This document shows positions 29,156 to 42,200 of a DNA stretch of 64,000 nt, one piece after another; position 1 is the first letter of the stretch, and each line of letters opens with the position of its first letter. Under the pieces are notes generated by a model. The model searched no databases and had not been told where the DNA came from. It was given only the letters and a program-made list of their open reading frames with translations. Position numbers and translations under genes: made by a program. The DNA is from Proteromonas lacertae (lineage: Eukaryota; Sar; Bigyra; Opalinata; Proteromonadidae), in assembly GCA_002245135.1 (NCBI GenBank), contig NGBS01001163.1:62001-126000 (forward strand), read 5' to 3'.

Positions 29156-29765
29156 TTATGCAATATAAAAATTCTCATCTCCATTCGTTCTAACTATCTC
29201 CCTTATCCCTAAACTTTCAGCCATAGTTTCTCCTTCATCAAACTCCAATTTATCTAAATTTACAGTAGGAGGTGGTGGAGGAAAACCATGGTTAGTTGCA
29301 GAGTTGGTAATTGCTCTAAAAGTCAACGATTTGTTGATTAAATTACTAGCTGAATCATTTCTACTAACCCTATGCACATACATTTTTTGTTTATATTCAT
29401 CAGGGTTTATTAATATTTCCTCTGTAGATGATACATTGGACATACCAGCGTGACGAGGATTTAAAGGACTAGGGACACTAACCTTTGATCTACGGTTAGG
29501 AGGAGTAAAAGATTGTGGCTCAGGTGTTGTATCAGATATAATATTACATTGGTTAGTAGTAGCTGAGATTTTTGAAGTTCTCTCAGAAGGAAAAGCTTGA
29601 GATTTATCATCTGTAATACTTTGCTTAACTGATTGTTTTGATGTATAATTATTTTGATAATGATATGAAGTATTGGGATAAATACTCAATTCAGGTTCAA
29701 CTTGTATAGAATCTATATGTAATGAATGTAAAAATACTCTTAGAACGACAACAACTCCAAAACAT
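29156..29765 (-). CDS. Disordered Pro/Ser/Thr-rich protein, unrecognised
   Basis: MFWSCCRSK at 29765 splices across a 25-nt intron (29737-29713) into a single exon ending at 29156. The protein has about 195 residues, mostly Ser, Thr, Asn and Pro. The CC pair near the start could be S-acylated. The conserved-looking parts are a poly-Pro patch (HGFPPPPPTVNLDKLEFDEG) and the end (AESLGIREIVRTNGDENFYIA). No domain is recognised. It faces the DEP-PH gene tail to tail with 86 nt between them. Confidence 0.5.
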
Positions 29766-30018
29766 TTATATTAGTTGAATGAGTAGCATAAAAAAAGAAA
29801 ATATAAAAAAATAAACTGTTTGAAATTAATCCGTTTCAAATATTCTATTTTTGTCAAATTTGAATTACTGAATATTACGATGGAAAAATAAATATGAAAA
29901 ATAGGATGCTATTTTGTATAATTAATAAATATAGAAGATTAAAGAAGAGAATACTATTGAATTAGAAAAATCACTCCAATAAAGACGAATAAATAATATT
30001 AAAAATAAAATATCATAA

Positions 30019-30789
30019 TCAATTAGCATCAGCATCTAAACTCTTTAAATATTGTTCAAAATGTCCTATTTGATGCTTAATAAAATCAGTTTGTTCCTTG
30101 ATAATTCTTCTGTTCAACAGCTTGTTCTTCAGCAATTCTTTTCTGTAAAATATCAACTTTGTTTCTCAATTCCAATACTTCAAGATTCAATCTTGCTTTT
30201 TTCTCTTCTAAATCCCTAATATTCTGTCTCATTTCTTCCATTCCATCTTCACTTTGCTTTTGTTTTCTTATTCCGAATATTACACTACTATCATATAATG
30301 TTTTATAAGCATCAATTGTCATTCTTATTTCATCTCTTACTCTCAATAACAATAAACCTCTTTCTGGTCCAAATATTGTTACTTGTCGAATAATTTCATC
30401 AAAACATTGATGGTATAAATCTTCTCGTACTGGACATATACCACTATCTCTGGCTTGACGTTTTGCTAGATTTCGATCTAAAGTTTCTTGTCAATTGTAT
30501 TATCTCCATTCTTCCTGATTTTGCTTTTGATACTTGTTGCTCATATGTAAAACCATCCTTTGTGAAACGGCTATAAAATAACACTAATTATGATACTGAG
30601 GTGGTAATATTGAATTTAAAATCTCATCTAGTTGTGTACTTTCAACTTTATTCATAGCTATTTGTTTACTTGGCTAGTGAAACAAAATATAAACTAATGA
30701 GGTTATACTTTACTATCTAATGTTGTATTAGATACACACACGGGTGGTTCGAGTTTTAAAAGTGATTCTAGATACTGTTCTTGTGACAT
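30019..30789 (-). CDS. DNALI1: Axonemal inner-arm dynein light chain p28 (DNALI1)
   Basis: This protein is a light chain of single-headed inner dynein arms in motile axonemes. MSQEQYLESLLKLEPP opens at 30789, followed by exons EILNSILPP, the block RQARDSGICPVREDLY (near 30430), CFDEIIRQVTIFGPERG and LLLLRVRDEIRMTIDAYKTL (near 30330). The C-terminal coiled coil ends DADAN at 30019. These blocks match p28 from algae and animals. Two single-base frame breaks are visible, both an extra base: near 30493, just before QETLDRN, and near 30084, before KEQTDFIKHQIG. The protein on both sides matches the family closely, so they look like sequence errors rather than gene loss. Two short introns are present near 30710-30670 and 30590-30568. 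Confidence 0.93.
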
Positions 30790-30899
30790 TATTGATTTAA
30801 AAACAAGAAACGGCAATTCAAATTATTTCTGAAAATATATTCGTTACAAAACAAAGACAAAAAGAAAGAAATGTATGTAAGTAAAAACAACAACTATCA

Positions 30900-33073
30900 T
30901 TACAGATAGGAAAAGATGCGGTATCCACCAAAACCATAAATAATTCCTGAAGATAGGTAATAAACCATATAAATTGAATTACTATTATAAAATATTATAT
31001 ATATAAGTATACTCTAATACTATTTTTCTGAAGTGGTATAAAAACACCCAATGCACTGATAAACTTACACTCAAAGCACCTAAAACAATACATAATCTGT
31101 ATTTATCAACAAAAATAAAACATAAAAATAGTCCAACAATTGAACCAACAATAATATAAATCATTCCTATAAAAAAATAACAACATTTAAAAATGCAATA
31201 ATACCTGGAGACACTAAACAGAATAATATAGATAAAATAGCAACAGAATAAAAACCATATCTTTTTATTTCACAATTACTATAATATATATAGAAGTTAT
31301 GAATGAATAAAATTATATTATATATACTATTTTGATATTTTTATTTCTTTTGAAGTTATTCCACTCCATTTAATTAACGTCGGTACTTTTAGTATATAAT
31401 AATCATCAATGCATCTGTCAAAAGAATCTTTCCATGACAAATAATAACGATAAAACAAAGCTGATACAAATGAACAAAGACATATTAATCTATTGAAAAA
31501 AATCATAATGCAAATAATTAATATATATAATACAACACTGTTTTTATTTTTTTTATTAACTTTTCATCTTTTTCTATTCTCATCTTCTCTTCTTCTCTCA
31601 TATTATTCTGCCTTATTTCATTTGTTAATTCTCTTGTATTCTCTTCCATTTTTTGCATAATATTTCTGTTTTTTTCATTATCTTCACGTTTCTGAATTAA
31701 TTTTGCTTCTAATTCTTCTTTTCTTTCTCTTTTTTTCCTTAATTCCATTTGATAATCGAATAACATTCTTTCATGATTAACATTGGTCAGTGTATCATTC
31801 AAATCCCTTCTATTTGACTTGTGTCTATTAATAATACTGTTACTACTTCTACTAAAAGACATAACTAATGGAGATGAGGGAGGACTACTATATTAAATGT
31901 AAATTGTTTGAAAATATACTCAACAACATCACTATTATAGTTAAGATCATCAACAGAATCTGAAACAGTTCCATTTTCAATTGGTAATGGAAGATTATCA
32001 TAAGGTGAATCTTCACTATAAATAAATTATCATATAATAATGGACTACAATACATTTGTCTAAGATTTTCATTGTTCTTTATCTATTATAAGTATGAAAA
32101 TTATATATATATATATATATATACTGATTGAATATCTTGTATTATTCTATTTATCCTTTCTTCATCATTCCTTATATCATTATTTAGGTGAGTATATTCT
32201 CTAATCTTTTCGAAAGTATCAGGTAAATCAGAATCATCAATAAAATCAACTATCAACAATAAATGTAATAAATACTATTTCCACCATTAATATTCTCAAT
32301 AATTGTCACATATTCATCTACTTTCTAAATGCAAATAAATAAAAACTAATACTTTTATATCTACTGATAATTTAACATTATTCTCTTCATAAAATAGCTT
32401 TCCTTTGCTTATACATTCAACATCTGATAAAAACTTTTTTCTATCAATTTCATGTTGTAGTTCATTTAATAATATCGATGCTCTCCTTTGAAATATATTC
32501 TTATGTTTTATTAAGATACTTATCCATCTTTCATTTTCTTTTATTGCATAATTCGGATATTTTACTTTTATATCTTGTAAAACCATATACGATAGAAAGT
32601 CCTCTTCAACCATATATATTCTATAATAGAATGACATTCTTGATTCAATTGATTTGATAACTTGTATTGTTGTTTTGGATATTGATAGTAATGGTATAGA
32701 AAATGTTAATATTATCAGTGCATATATCACCATAATTGTATAATCAGTATTATCAGTATTATCAGTCTTTTGATTAGTTTTAGACTTTGATTTACTTTTA
32801 GACAATTTGCTATGTTTTGAAGGTGATGCTGTTTTTTCATTTGCTTTGTTTGTAAAATCATCATTCTTCTTTATATTACCAAACTTCTCATGTTGATTTA
32901 CATTCATCTGGTTTACATCAATCTCTTCATCTATAGGATTATACAACAAGAATACCTTCAAAATCTTCTGGCAATGGTCTATATCTGCCTATAATATAAA
33001 ACAATATATAGAGTTCAATACAATTTACAATAGCAAAACAAAAAAACAACACAACAATAACAGAAAACTTCAT
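30900..33073 (-). CDS. Multipass membrane protein with signal peptide and coiled coil, unrecognised
   Basis: A many-exon gene. The signal peptide MKFSVIVVLFFCFAIA starts at 33073. A 41-nt intron (33028-32988) follows, then a lysine-serine-rich stretch (SKLSKSKSKSK) and a membrane segment near 32730-32660 (MVIYALIILTFSIPLLSI). A domain with WISILIKHKNIFQRRA and coiled-coil exons follow (31860-31550, rich in RKKRERKEELEAKL). At the C-terminus several membrane helices lie at about 31480-30910 (LICLCSFVSALFYRYYL, FYSVAILSILFCLVSPG and others), ending FGGYRIFSYL. The layout (signal peptide, coiled coil, C-terminal helices) is like KAR5/GEX1 nuclear-fusion proteins, but I see no firm motif, so this is only a thought. 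The joins of the small exons at 32300-31870 are inferred from GT...AG sites and frame. Confidence 0.5.
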
Positions 33074-33419
33074 TACAAATAATCAAACTATGTAAAAGCT
33101 TGAATTAATTACACATTACATACATAAAGAATTAAACTTAGAATTTCTGTGTATATTGTATGTCTTAAAGAAGATCATTATGTTTCAAATAATATTAAAT
33201 GTACAAAATCCTCTTTTAACCTCTTTATAAAACAATGACTAATAGAAAATTATTAACCCTTAATATATTATGTTTTTTATCTGACCAACATCTCAGGCGG
33301 GAGATTAGACTATAGTATAGACTAGAATAGACTAATAAGAAAGAGAATGTTATAGAAGAGGATTTGAAGTGATATATAACACTATAGTTATGTATTTTAA
33401 TAGAAAAGAGGAAAAATTA

Positions 33420-33990
33420 ACACTATTGTATATTTTTAAAATATTCTAATATAATTTTCTTAGAATTATCTTTTTTCTTTACTTTAATAGAATTAACAGG
33501 TCTATCTAAAGCTTTAAATTTATTTAATGGAGTAGAATCAAAAGTTCTAATTGTGTATTAGAAGAATCAGCTAAATCTTTATCTACATTGGCTGTAGGAT
33601 TAGCTAACTTTATTTTTTTATTACTAGATAATTTTTTGTCTATTAGAGATTTCAATTTTTGTCTTAGATTAGATTAGATTGGATTTCCAATTTAATACTA
33701 TGTCCATAAGTAGAATTTAATGGATATACCAAGTACCTGTCATATAATATTGAATTTTCTAATTTGATCCAATTTAATATTCATATTCCGAATGATTTTA
33801 TAAATTTCTCTTTTTGATAATTTACTTTATTAAATGATTTGATAATCTTATTACTATAATCTATAATATCCAGTGGCTGGATATTAGTTTTTAATTTATA
33901 TCCTTTTAAGTAATATATATTAAAGGGGTGAAGAAAATTATGAGGAAAAGTATCCTTGAAAAGAGTACATATCTATTATATTAAATGCAG
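33420..33990 (-). CDS. Possible small multi-exon gene, unrecognised
   Basis: Reading the minus strand from about 33975, a stretch of about 55 codons (FKDTFPHNFLHPFNIYYLKG and on to KFIKSF) is open. A GT...ATAG intron of about 40 nt fits near 33736-33697. A second open stretch ends DRPVNSIKVKKKDNSKK, then a TAG near 33420. The basic composition and small size resemble an organelle ribosomal or assembly protein, and the neighbour is bL17m, but there is no family match I can name. The start codon and exact splice sites are not settled. Confidence 0.35.
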
Positions 33991-34089
33991 TATAGTTTAT
34001 AATCATAATAAGCTGATATACATAAGAAAATGAATATTCTAATCCCAAGCTTTTAAAAAGGCTTGAATGTTATTTATTGAAATTTAAGA

Positions 34090-34653
34090 ATGAAAAAGCT
34101 TATTTCAAAAAGGAAACTAGGTAGAGAAACATCACACAGACTTGCTTTAATGAGGTAGTGTTATTATATGGTATATATTTGATAGAAATCAAGTCACTTC
34201 GCTAATATTACATGAAAGAATAAAGACTACAGTTCCAAAAGCAAAAGAATTAAGAGTATATGCTGATCATGTTATAACATGGGGTAAACAAGGTATTTTT
34301 CAGCATTTATTGTAATTAGGAGATTTACATGCTATAAGAGAAATAAATAAAATAGTTTATGATAAAGAAGCAGCAAAGAAAGTATTTGAAGTGTTGGCTC
34401 CCAGATATAAGTATAATTAGAGAATTAATGTTTAGGGAACGTGCAGGTGGTTATACAAGAATATTACGATGTGGTTATCGAGTAAATGACAAAGCTCCTG
34501 TGTGTTATATCGAATATATTGATAGGTATTTTATTGATTTTGTAATTTTGATAATATAGAGAAGGAGAAATACGTGCATGTAAGCATTCATATTTACCAG
34601 AAGATATTAGACCAAAATTGTCATCTGAAGTTCCACAAGAAAATTTTGAATAG
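34090..34653 (+). CDS. Mitochondrial ribosomal protein bL17m
   Basis: Large-subunit ribosomal protein of the bacterial L17 type. Exon 1 reads [20 protein letters not shown] from 34090. Across an intron (34151-34181) come [20 protein letters not shown] and [10 protein letters not shown]. Two more short introns (near 34294-34319 and 34409-34433) lead to [21 protein letters not shown]. After a final intron near 34525-34558 the gene ends at TAG 34653. The TSLxxHERIxTTxxKAKELR and GGYTRI blocks are family hallmarks. Five exons carry introns of 25-36 nt, among the clearest examples of the local intron style. There is no cleavable presequence beyond the basic N-terminus, which is common for mitoribosomal proteins. 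Confidence 0.93.
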
Positions 34654-34755
34654 AATTATAATAAAATTAAGTAATTAATATTTCTTTTTTCCTTATTATT
34701 ATTATTATTTTATGGTTTATATAATGACATTACAAAATAAACACATTATAAATAG

Positions 34756-35969
34756 CTATTTTAATTTCTCATTTATCTCATCTCTCACTCTATTGAAATA
34801 AGGATGCTTTAATGCTTCATTAGCTGTTATTCTATTCACATGATCAAATTGTAACAATTTTGACAATAAATCTAACCCATCCTCATCAATAAATTGTTGA
34901 TTAGTTTCATTTACAAATTTACTAAAAGGCTTCTTCGTTCTAACACCAATCAAACCATCATATTCAACACCTAAATCAATCTTATACTTCGTAAGATAAT
35001 CAGTAAAATCATTAGAACCAAGTACTTTTATTATCTGTATTAATTGATCATTATTATCTCTTCCTTTAAACATTGGTTCTCTTTGAAATATCAATCCAGC
35101 CATTGTACAACCATAACTCCATAAATCCAAACTATAATTATATTCTCCATATCCAACTAATAATTCAGGTGATTTATAATATCGAGTAGCTACTCTTACA
35201 TTATATTCATGGCCTGGGTAATAATAATCAGCTAAGCCCCAATCAATTATTGATAATTTATTGTTTTCTTTATCATACATTATATTATGAGGTTTTATAT
35301 CTCTATGTATTATTCCATTTTTATGACTATATTCTATTCCCTATTTAAATTCATTAATATATTTTATACACATAATAGCTTGTATAAATAAGATCTTACA
35401 TCAAAATCATTCATTTGTCTATATAATAATCGATAATTAATATTATCTGTCCATCCTAGAATTAAACTAATTCTGTTTGTTTCAGGATTCTTTACTACAT
35501 CGTATAATTTTGATATAAATGGACAGTTGTTTAATTGCTGTAATACTTTTATTTCTCTATTAATTATATAAATAATAATAACATTACCTTTTTATTTTCA
35601 TTGGTTTTACTGGTTTTAACATCTTAATTACTCTATGCTCATTATTTGTTATATCGATTCCTTCATATACATCACTATATTTCCCATGTCCAACTCTCTC
35701 AATTATCTCATATTTACTTAGATCACCGAATTCTAATTCTAAGTTTTCATAATCCCAATATTCTTGCGGCTTTGCAACATTTACGTTTTGATATACTCTT
35801 GAAAAACTTGGTAGAGCTATATTGATTTTAAAAAAATGAAAAATGAGTAATATGTGTATATCAATTGAATAAACAGTAAAATAGAATAATATATACATAG
35901 ATTTCTAACAAAATTATTATTAAAATGTGTAAGAAGCTTTCTGTTACGAGAAATTAAACCAAATAACAT
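34756..35969 (-). CDS. Casein kinase 2 catalytic subunit alpha, with N-terminal leader
   Basis: A constitutively active Ser/Thr kinase. The family start SRVYQNVNVAKPQEYWDYE is near 35800. Then come the Gly loop GHGKYSDVYEG, basic cluster KPVKPMKIKR, catalytic HRDIKPHN (near 35300), DWGLADYYYPG (CK2 has DWG in place of DFG) and RYYKSPELLVGYGEY. The last exon ends ALKHPYFNRVRDEINEKLK. Three introns of about 30-55 nt are visible. Upstream, ATG at 35969 gives MLFGLISRNRKLLTHFNNNF, joined in phase through an intron near 35891-35822. This leader is basic, hydroxylated and free of acidic residues, like an organelle presequence; the usual CK2 alpha lacks one. The kinase call is secure; the leader is inference. 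Confidence 0.94.
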
Positions 35970-36108
35970 TCTTCAAACCATAATCAAGCATACATTCCAT
36001 TTCAAACCGAAAAAAAACATGCAAAAAATAAAAATGTATAAATAATTTGATTATAATCTTCTACTAAATGAAGGAACTAATTCAATTTTTAATCAAAAAA
36101 ATAGTTTA

Positions 36109-37725
36109 CTAAATATTACTGGGATTTGAAGAAATTTCAGGTAATGTTGCAGATATTCTATCCTTAATAGGTGGTAATCTGTTCGCACTACTACCATTCT
36201 TACTATTACTACCATTGTGATTCAACTTAATAAAATTTGATTGATTATCTTTGTTCTCAGTCTGTTTAATATCATTATTACCTTCATCCTCATCCTCATC
36301 TTCCTCTGCTTCATCAAGATCAATTGATTTAACAAACTTACTATTATTATTATTATTATCACTTTTGATTTGAGAATTTGTATTATTATTGAAGATATTA
36401 TAAGGTATATTATTTTGAGGTAAATCTTCAAATGTATCAACTTTCGTTGATATTAACCATTCATGCAATAAACATTGTTCTAAATTAATACGTTTCTGAG
36501 GATCTTTTTCAATCAATTTCTTAGTAAGATCAACTACAGCTTCACTATCTCTATTAAAATAATTTGGTTCAGTGTTTTGTATAAGTTCATAGATATCAAC
36601 AATATTGTCACTGTTAAAAGGTGAACTACCAAATGTGAAAATGTATAAGATAATACCTATTGCATATGTATCACATTTCTATAGATTAATAATAAATATA
36701 TTAATTATTATACTTTTGCATGGTATTCTTCACCTGTTAGTGTTTCTGGTGATTGAAATAAAGCAGTTCCAACTGTGTCATGGAAAATATCATTTCCATT
36801 TTCACATATTTCAGAAACACCAAAATCAGTAATTTTTATAACGTTTTTCTTGGTTAATAAGATATTATCTGGTTTTAAGTCACGATGAATTATCTAAATA
36901 ATAATAATTACATTAAAAAAATACATTATGTTGATGTAAATATAAAACAGCTTTGATTATTTGAAACATATACAATTTTGAATTTTCTTCTTTTAGAGGC
37001 TCAACAGGGAAATTGCATGATATTACTGGACCACCATCAACATATTCATTAAATAAATATGTTTTATCATTCTCTATAGAAATAAATACAAATTGATAAT
37101 ACCTTCATCTATTACAACTTCTATTAATTTCACAATATTTGGATGGTTCAATTGTTTCCATATTTCTATTTCATGACTTTCATGTGGTTTTGGAGGTTTT
37201 ACACCTGGAAATCCAAGTACTTTGGGTTTGATTTTACAAACTTCTTTCATTGCTACAAATTGAGAATTGTGAGTGTTTAGACATAAATACACACTTCCAT
37301 AAGCTCCTGTTCCTATTGTTTCTATTAGAACACTATTTAAATATATTTTATAACTATTCAATATATATATATATATACTATTGATTAATCACTTCTCTAT
37401 CTTGTTCATCATAACTCTTTTTGTATAATTTACTTTCGACGCATTGATATTGTCCCATTTTATTGACTGAATTTCTTTTATCATTCGGATTTAGCTGTAA
37501 TCCAGAATTATCATTTGTTCTGCCTTTATCTTTTTGATAATCATTTATGGCACTGAGCCTTGACTCGTTGTAATTAGCAGCAAGTACTGATTTTGTGACA
37601 TGATAGCTTACATCAGTTGATACAATTTCATTTTTCTTATCACCTGCTAACTCATTATTGCTATTAGTGTTATTGTTCTTATCATCATCTGGATGTACCT
37701 TTACAGTAGACTCTTTACATCCCAT
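36109..37725 (-). CDS. CaMKK/Elm1-like protein kinase with MGC lipid-anchor start
   Basis: Exon 1 begins MGCKESTVKV at 37725. Gly2 and Cys3 are the classic myristoylation-plus-palmitoylation start, predicting a membrane-bound kinase. About 115 polar residues follow. The kinase domain starts near 37340 (GTGAYGSVYLCLN, AMKEV). It has the insert KIKPKVLGFPGVKPPKPHES, an RP-rich insert typical of CaMKK/SAK1-type kinases that activate AMPK. HRDLKPDNIL, DFGVSEI and GTALFQSPE follow in the exons at 36890-36690. The last exon (to 36109) has RINLEQCLLHEWL, then an Asn- and acid-rich tail. Introns are about 30-60 nt. The CaMKK/Elm1 group is likely; the orthologue is not proven. Confidence 0.85.
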
Positions 37726-38250
37726 TATTTTATTAAAAAACGATTTATAACCGAAAATATACCCTATTTTTTAGAATAACCAAGTATTTAAAAAACATCA
37801 GATTGCCATCATTTTATACGTTTATTCGTTGATTAAACCACTACAAATAGAATTATTGGTAGATATATCCTATTTAAATCTATATTTTATAATAATACCA
37901 TATATTCTATAATTATGAGTGTATAAGTGTTATATAATATCAAAATGGATAAAACATTACTAACAGAATAAAGACAGATTTTAATTAAATACTTAACTCG
38001 AATTTGGAAAGGATTCTGCCGATGAAGATATTTATAATCAAATTAATACATTAAGCACAACAGATGGAAGAAATATGTTATATCATTATAATTCATTCGA
38101 TTCAGAAGATATAATCTATTTAGAAGAATAACCAATCAAATTAGATTATCATGAGTGTTCTTTCACACTTCATATTCTTTCTTTTTAATAAATATTTTTG
38201 TCACTATTTTTCTTTCTTCAAAATAACAGTATTTCGATCAACTTATTAAT
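37726..38250. other. Intergenic region with a short unassigned open fragment
   Basis: No full gene is visible. Plus-strand codons near 38003-38130 read FGKDSADEDIYNQINTL and on to NSFDSEDIIYLEE, then stop; they have no start and no match I can name. A CCAATCAAAT box lies at about 38132. This may be the tail of a gene cut by the duplication that begins at about 38251. Confidence 0.3.
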
Positions 38251-38689
38251 AATTCGAAAATCTCCAGCGTTAGATTCTGTTATAAGAACTGAAAGTGAAT
38301 TAGATTCTTATCGTTTTGGAACAATTCATGAGGATGAAGATGATGAAAATGAAGAAAATAGTAGTGATGATTATTATAAACGAAATAGACTAAATACTTC
38401 ATCATCTGTGACAACGTATAAAAGTGATGATAATGATAGTGATTATAATAATAACAATAATAATTCCACGAGAAGTAGTATTCTTGTATCAAAACCACGA
38501 ATGTCAGTAACTGAATCACCTTATGTTAAATATACCAAGTCATTTACAATGCCAAAGAACAAGAGGAAGAGTTTTATGAAACCAACACCACCAGAGAGTC
38601 ATTCAGCTTATGGTGCAGAACCAAAACCTCCAAAACATCCTCTTAGACAATCAAAAGTATATTCAGGTAGAAGATCTGGAAAGGTTGAA
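38251..38689 (+). pseudogene. Partial copy of the IPT/TIG gene (internal piece)
   Basis: This piece is almost identical to part of the IPT/TIG gene at about 62985-62547 and to the second copy at 45707-46145. It carries the same protein piece from SPALDSVIR through KHPLRQSKVYSGRRSGKVE, with only a few substitutions. It has no start of its own and is joined on the right to a reversed BUB3 piece. The piece is internal, so it is a gene fragment, although the frame stays open across it. Confidence 0.9.
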
Positions 38690-39162
38690 GTAGAACTTGA
38701 GATTGAATATATTCTTTCATCTAACCCTATTGTCATAGTACTAGTCCTTGTTCTGCTGTCCCATATCTTAGCTTGTTTATCCCATCCACCAGATATGATA
38801 GATGCTATTGATGGTACATATTTAATTACTTTTATTGCTTCATCATGTGAACCAAGGTCCATTGATTGATTGGTTATTATATCATAACTATAAAATGGAT
38901 ACATAAGTAGGTAATACCATTTAACTTTTCGTTCCATTCCTCCACTATAAATATGTTCTGAATCAGCAAAACAACAATCAAATACTGGTCCAGTATGCAT
39001 TGTCTGCACTTTCATAACTCTCTGTGCAACATCATATAGGTAAACTGACTATATGAATATAACAATAAGATGAATACTTTATCCCATGATGATACTGCCA
39101 AAAAATCAGAATGTGGAGCAAATTGAACGGATGATATAGCATCTAATGTTGGAGGCTCTAGA
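38687..39162 (-). pseudogene. Partial copy of BUB3 (5' exons, introns kept)
   Basis: The reverse complement matches BUB3 from about 59897 to 60375, including both of its short introns, so it was copied from DNA and not from mRNA. It breaks off inside the third exon where it meets the IPT fragment; the two share GAA at the joint (38687-38689). On its upstream side it meets a 27-nt block that also occurs at 44113-44139. The truncated frame cannot make a seven-bladed propeller. Confidence 0.9.
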
Positions 39163-39168
39163 TCGAGC

Positions 39169-39195
39169 ATCTCTTACTCTCGCTGTTAATGACAT
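39169..39195. repeat. 27-nt direct repeat, copy 1 (left of the NTPase gene)
   Basis: It matches 44113-44139 at 26 of 27 positions; the difference is the eighth base. Read on the minus strand it begins exactly at an ATG (MSLTAR.RD). Between the two copies lies only the SPRY-NTPase gene and its upstream region. Confidence 0.8.
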
Positions 39196-39279
39196 TAAAA
39201 TAATCATTTAATAGTCTATATGGAATATTTATAATCAACTTTTGATAACGCTGATTTACTTATTCCTTTTACTACATCC

Positions 39280-42200
39280 TTAATCATTAAAGTCATCTAC
39301 CATTTCATTTTCAATATTTTTTCTTTTATTATCCCAAATTCCTATAATACCTCCATAATATTCATAGTTATCTATGTGTAATTTAATCCTTTTTTCTATT
39401 TCTTCATCAACTGATGTCTTATTATCATGAATAGAGTTATAGTTAGTAAATCCACTACTTTCTATTTTCAGATTTGGATCTTTTATTAAAATTACATTTC
39501 TAACTTCATCTTTTGTAAATGGAGGTATATACATCACCAATGGACATCTTTTACTTTGAAATGTTTTACATTTTTTTTTTGTTGGATCATCTAACGCTAT
39601 TATCATTATAGCATCTGGATAATCATCTTCACCAATCACTCCTTTATCAACAACAACTATATATGGATAATTACACTTACTTATATCTTCTTCATTTGGT
39701 ACTTTTATACCTTCACATATAAAATCAACTCTAAGGTTTTGATTCTTTATTCTAATTGTGTGTCTAATTCTTTCAACAATTATTTCAGCTAAAATTGTTT
39801 TACCTATTTTAGTATGACCAAATATTAAATAATTTCTTTGATATGGATAATTAACATTAAAATCATCAGGATAAATAATTTTCAACATATCTTTGAAACA
39901 TTTTCTCTCTAAAAAACGTTGTGTATTTGACTTCACATATACATCAAAATCTTCTATTGTTGTTGCTGGTAGTGGTTTTGATAGGGGTTTTGATAGTCCA
40001 TCAGATATATCAGGTACATTGAAACTTCTTTTGCCATATATTAAATTTCCATTTTTTATTACACAATACATAAAATCACCACTTTTAATTTCACTATATT
40101 CCTATTTTATTATATATATATATATATTCATACTCTTATAGAATTTTGCATTTCCTCTTCAGGTATATTCTTCTCATCAAATATTATATTATCTAATAAT
40201 GTCTTTATAAACACTCCATCCATGATCAGATCAAAGTAATTATTTTCATCCAATATAAAATAAACAAAATTCCATCCATCATAAGGATAATAAACAGATA
40301 CTTCTTTCTTATGATCCAATATAAAATCAGGATCACTTGCAATAACATCCTCACCAGAATCTTCATCTCTAATTTTTAGCTTAATCTCATTAGTACTTAA
40401 ATCATATGCTGTTATCTGTTTCAATGCCATTCTTTTCATATATTCATCAGTAAATGATATATACTTATCTTTTACTGCTTTATATTCTGACGGATGTTTT
40501 AGGAGGATAGAATTTACAGGATATATAATTATGAACTGAATTGGAAATGAATACTAATTCATCTTTTGGTTTTAATATAAAATGCCCTAAATTATTATCC
40601 CATTCTGGCTGTAAATCATATTTCAATATAATGTTGGATAAAGGATCATTTAATAATTTCGTTCTATACATATATTTCTTTACAAAATCTTTATAACTAC
40701 TAGCTCCTGCTACACTTTCTATCAATTGTTTATAATACTCCCAATAATCTCTATTTTCATAATTCATTTTATACAAATAGTGATAATATATTTGTCGAGG
40801 AATATTTCCATATCTCTCACAAACATTACTAAAATCTGTATCTCTATTAAAACCAATACAATTTTCAAACCATTCTTCTATTTCTGTATTACTTAATGAA
40901 TCAAAATATAATTCTTTTCGTTCGTTGGTATATTGATCATTATTTTTACTTTCAGGTGAGCTAACTGAAATTATTATGTTATCTTTTCCAAAGTTTCCAT
41001 TAAAAGTGTCAACTATTATTATGGAATTATTGATATTACGTGTATTAGTTTCAATTTTGAAGATGTAACCATTTTTCAATAAATATATTTTCCTTTCATT
41101 TGGAGATCCGTATCTCTTTCCTTTTATTATATAAATGTCTTTAAAGTGTTCACTATTACTATTCCATATATTCATAGCTTTTCCTTTTCCAAAATAATAA
41201 TTTAATCCTTTCTTTATCATATCATCATAATTTGCATTATTTGCTAACCCAATTTCTTTTACTTTTTCTTCTTTTTCATTTAATATATTCCATATTCTAT
41301 TCATTTCTTCATATTTCTGTAAAAGTTTTATATTCTTTTCTTTTGAATTAGTCAGTTGATTTATATCTTCAATCATATTCATTATTCTTAATGATAATAT
41401 ATATCCACGTACAATTTGATTGAATGAAGCTTTTTCTTCAATTTTAATGAACGTATTAATATCAATTAATGTAGAAAAGTTGTATGTTTTATAATAATTC
41501 TGAATTCTTTTTATAGTGTTATTTATATGTTCTACACAGATTTTTCTATCTACATTTGTTACTAGAATATTTTCTTTAAATTCAGTAATTGTATAAGAAC
41601 AATAATTATTTTTTCTGTAACTGCCAATCAAAGTATTTTCACTTCTTTTATCTGTAAAAATAGTATATAATGTTTTATAGTTTGATTCAACATCATTTAT
41701 ATATTTACTAATCAAACTTTCATTATGAATATTATTACCCTCAAGTTCTTTTATTTCTTTTATTAATTGTTCTTGATTTTTATTTTCAGGTAATTGTTTT
41801 TTAAGATTTTCTATTTCTCTTTTCAACTCTTCTTTTTCTAAATATTTCATTATATCTTCATCAAATTGGTATGATAAATTATTCTTTATAAAGAACAGTA
41901 AAACATATATAAACGACGTTTTACCAATACCTGGCTGACCTGTTATTACTATATCGAAATTCTTTCTGGAGAATATTATCTTACATATATCACTAAGCAT
42001 TGTATAATAATCATCTCTGATGTAAATAACGTTTCTAGGAAACTGGAATACTTTTACATTTGCTAGAGATAAATCTAAATATTTCTTTGTTTGATCTTGT
42101 TTAATACTACCATCTTCATTAAGTATATTACATTCAACAAATTTCAAATTATTAACTATTGTTATAAAACTATCAGGTTTTTCTAGATTTACATTCTCAT

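Noticed and set aside
38280-38519. His/Tyr-rich open frame seen opposite all three IPT copies (also 45735-45974 and 62719-62958)
   Set aside because: It is the antisense of the acidic Asn/Asp-rich part of IPT; conserved only because the copies are recent.
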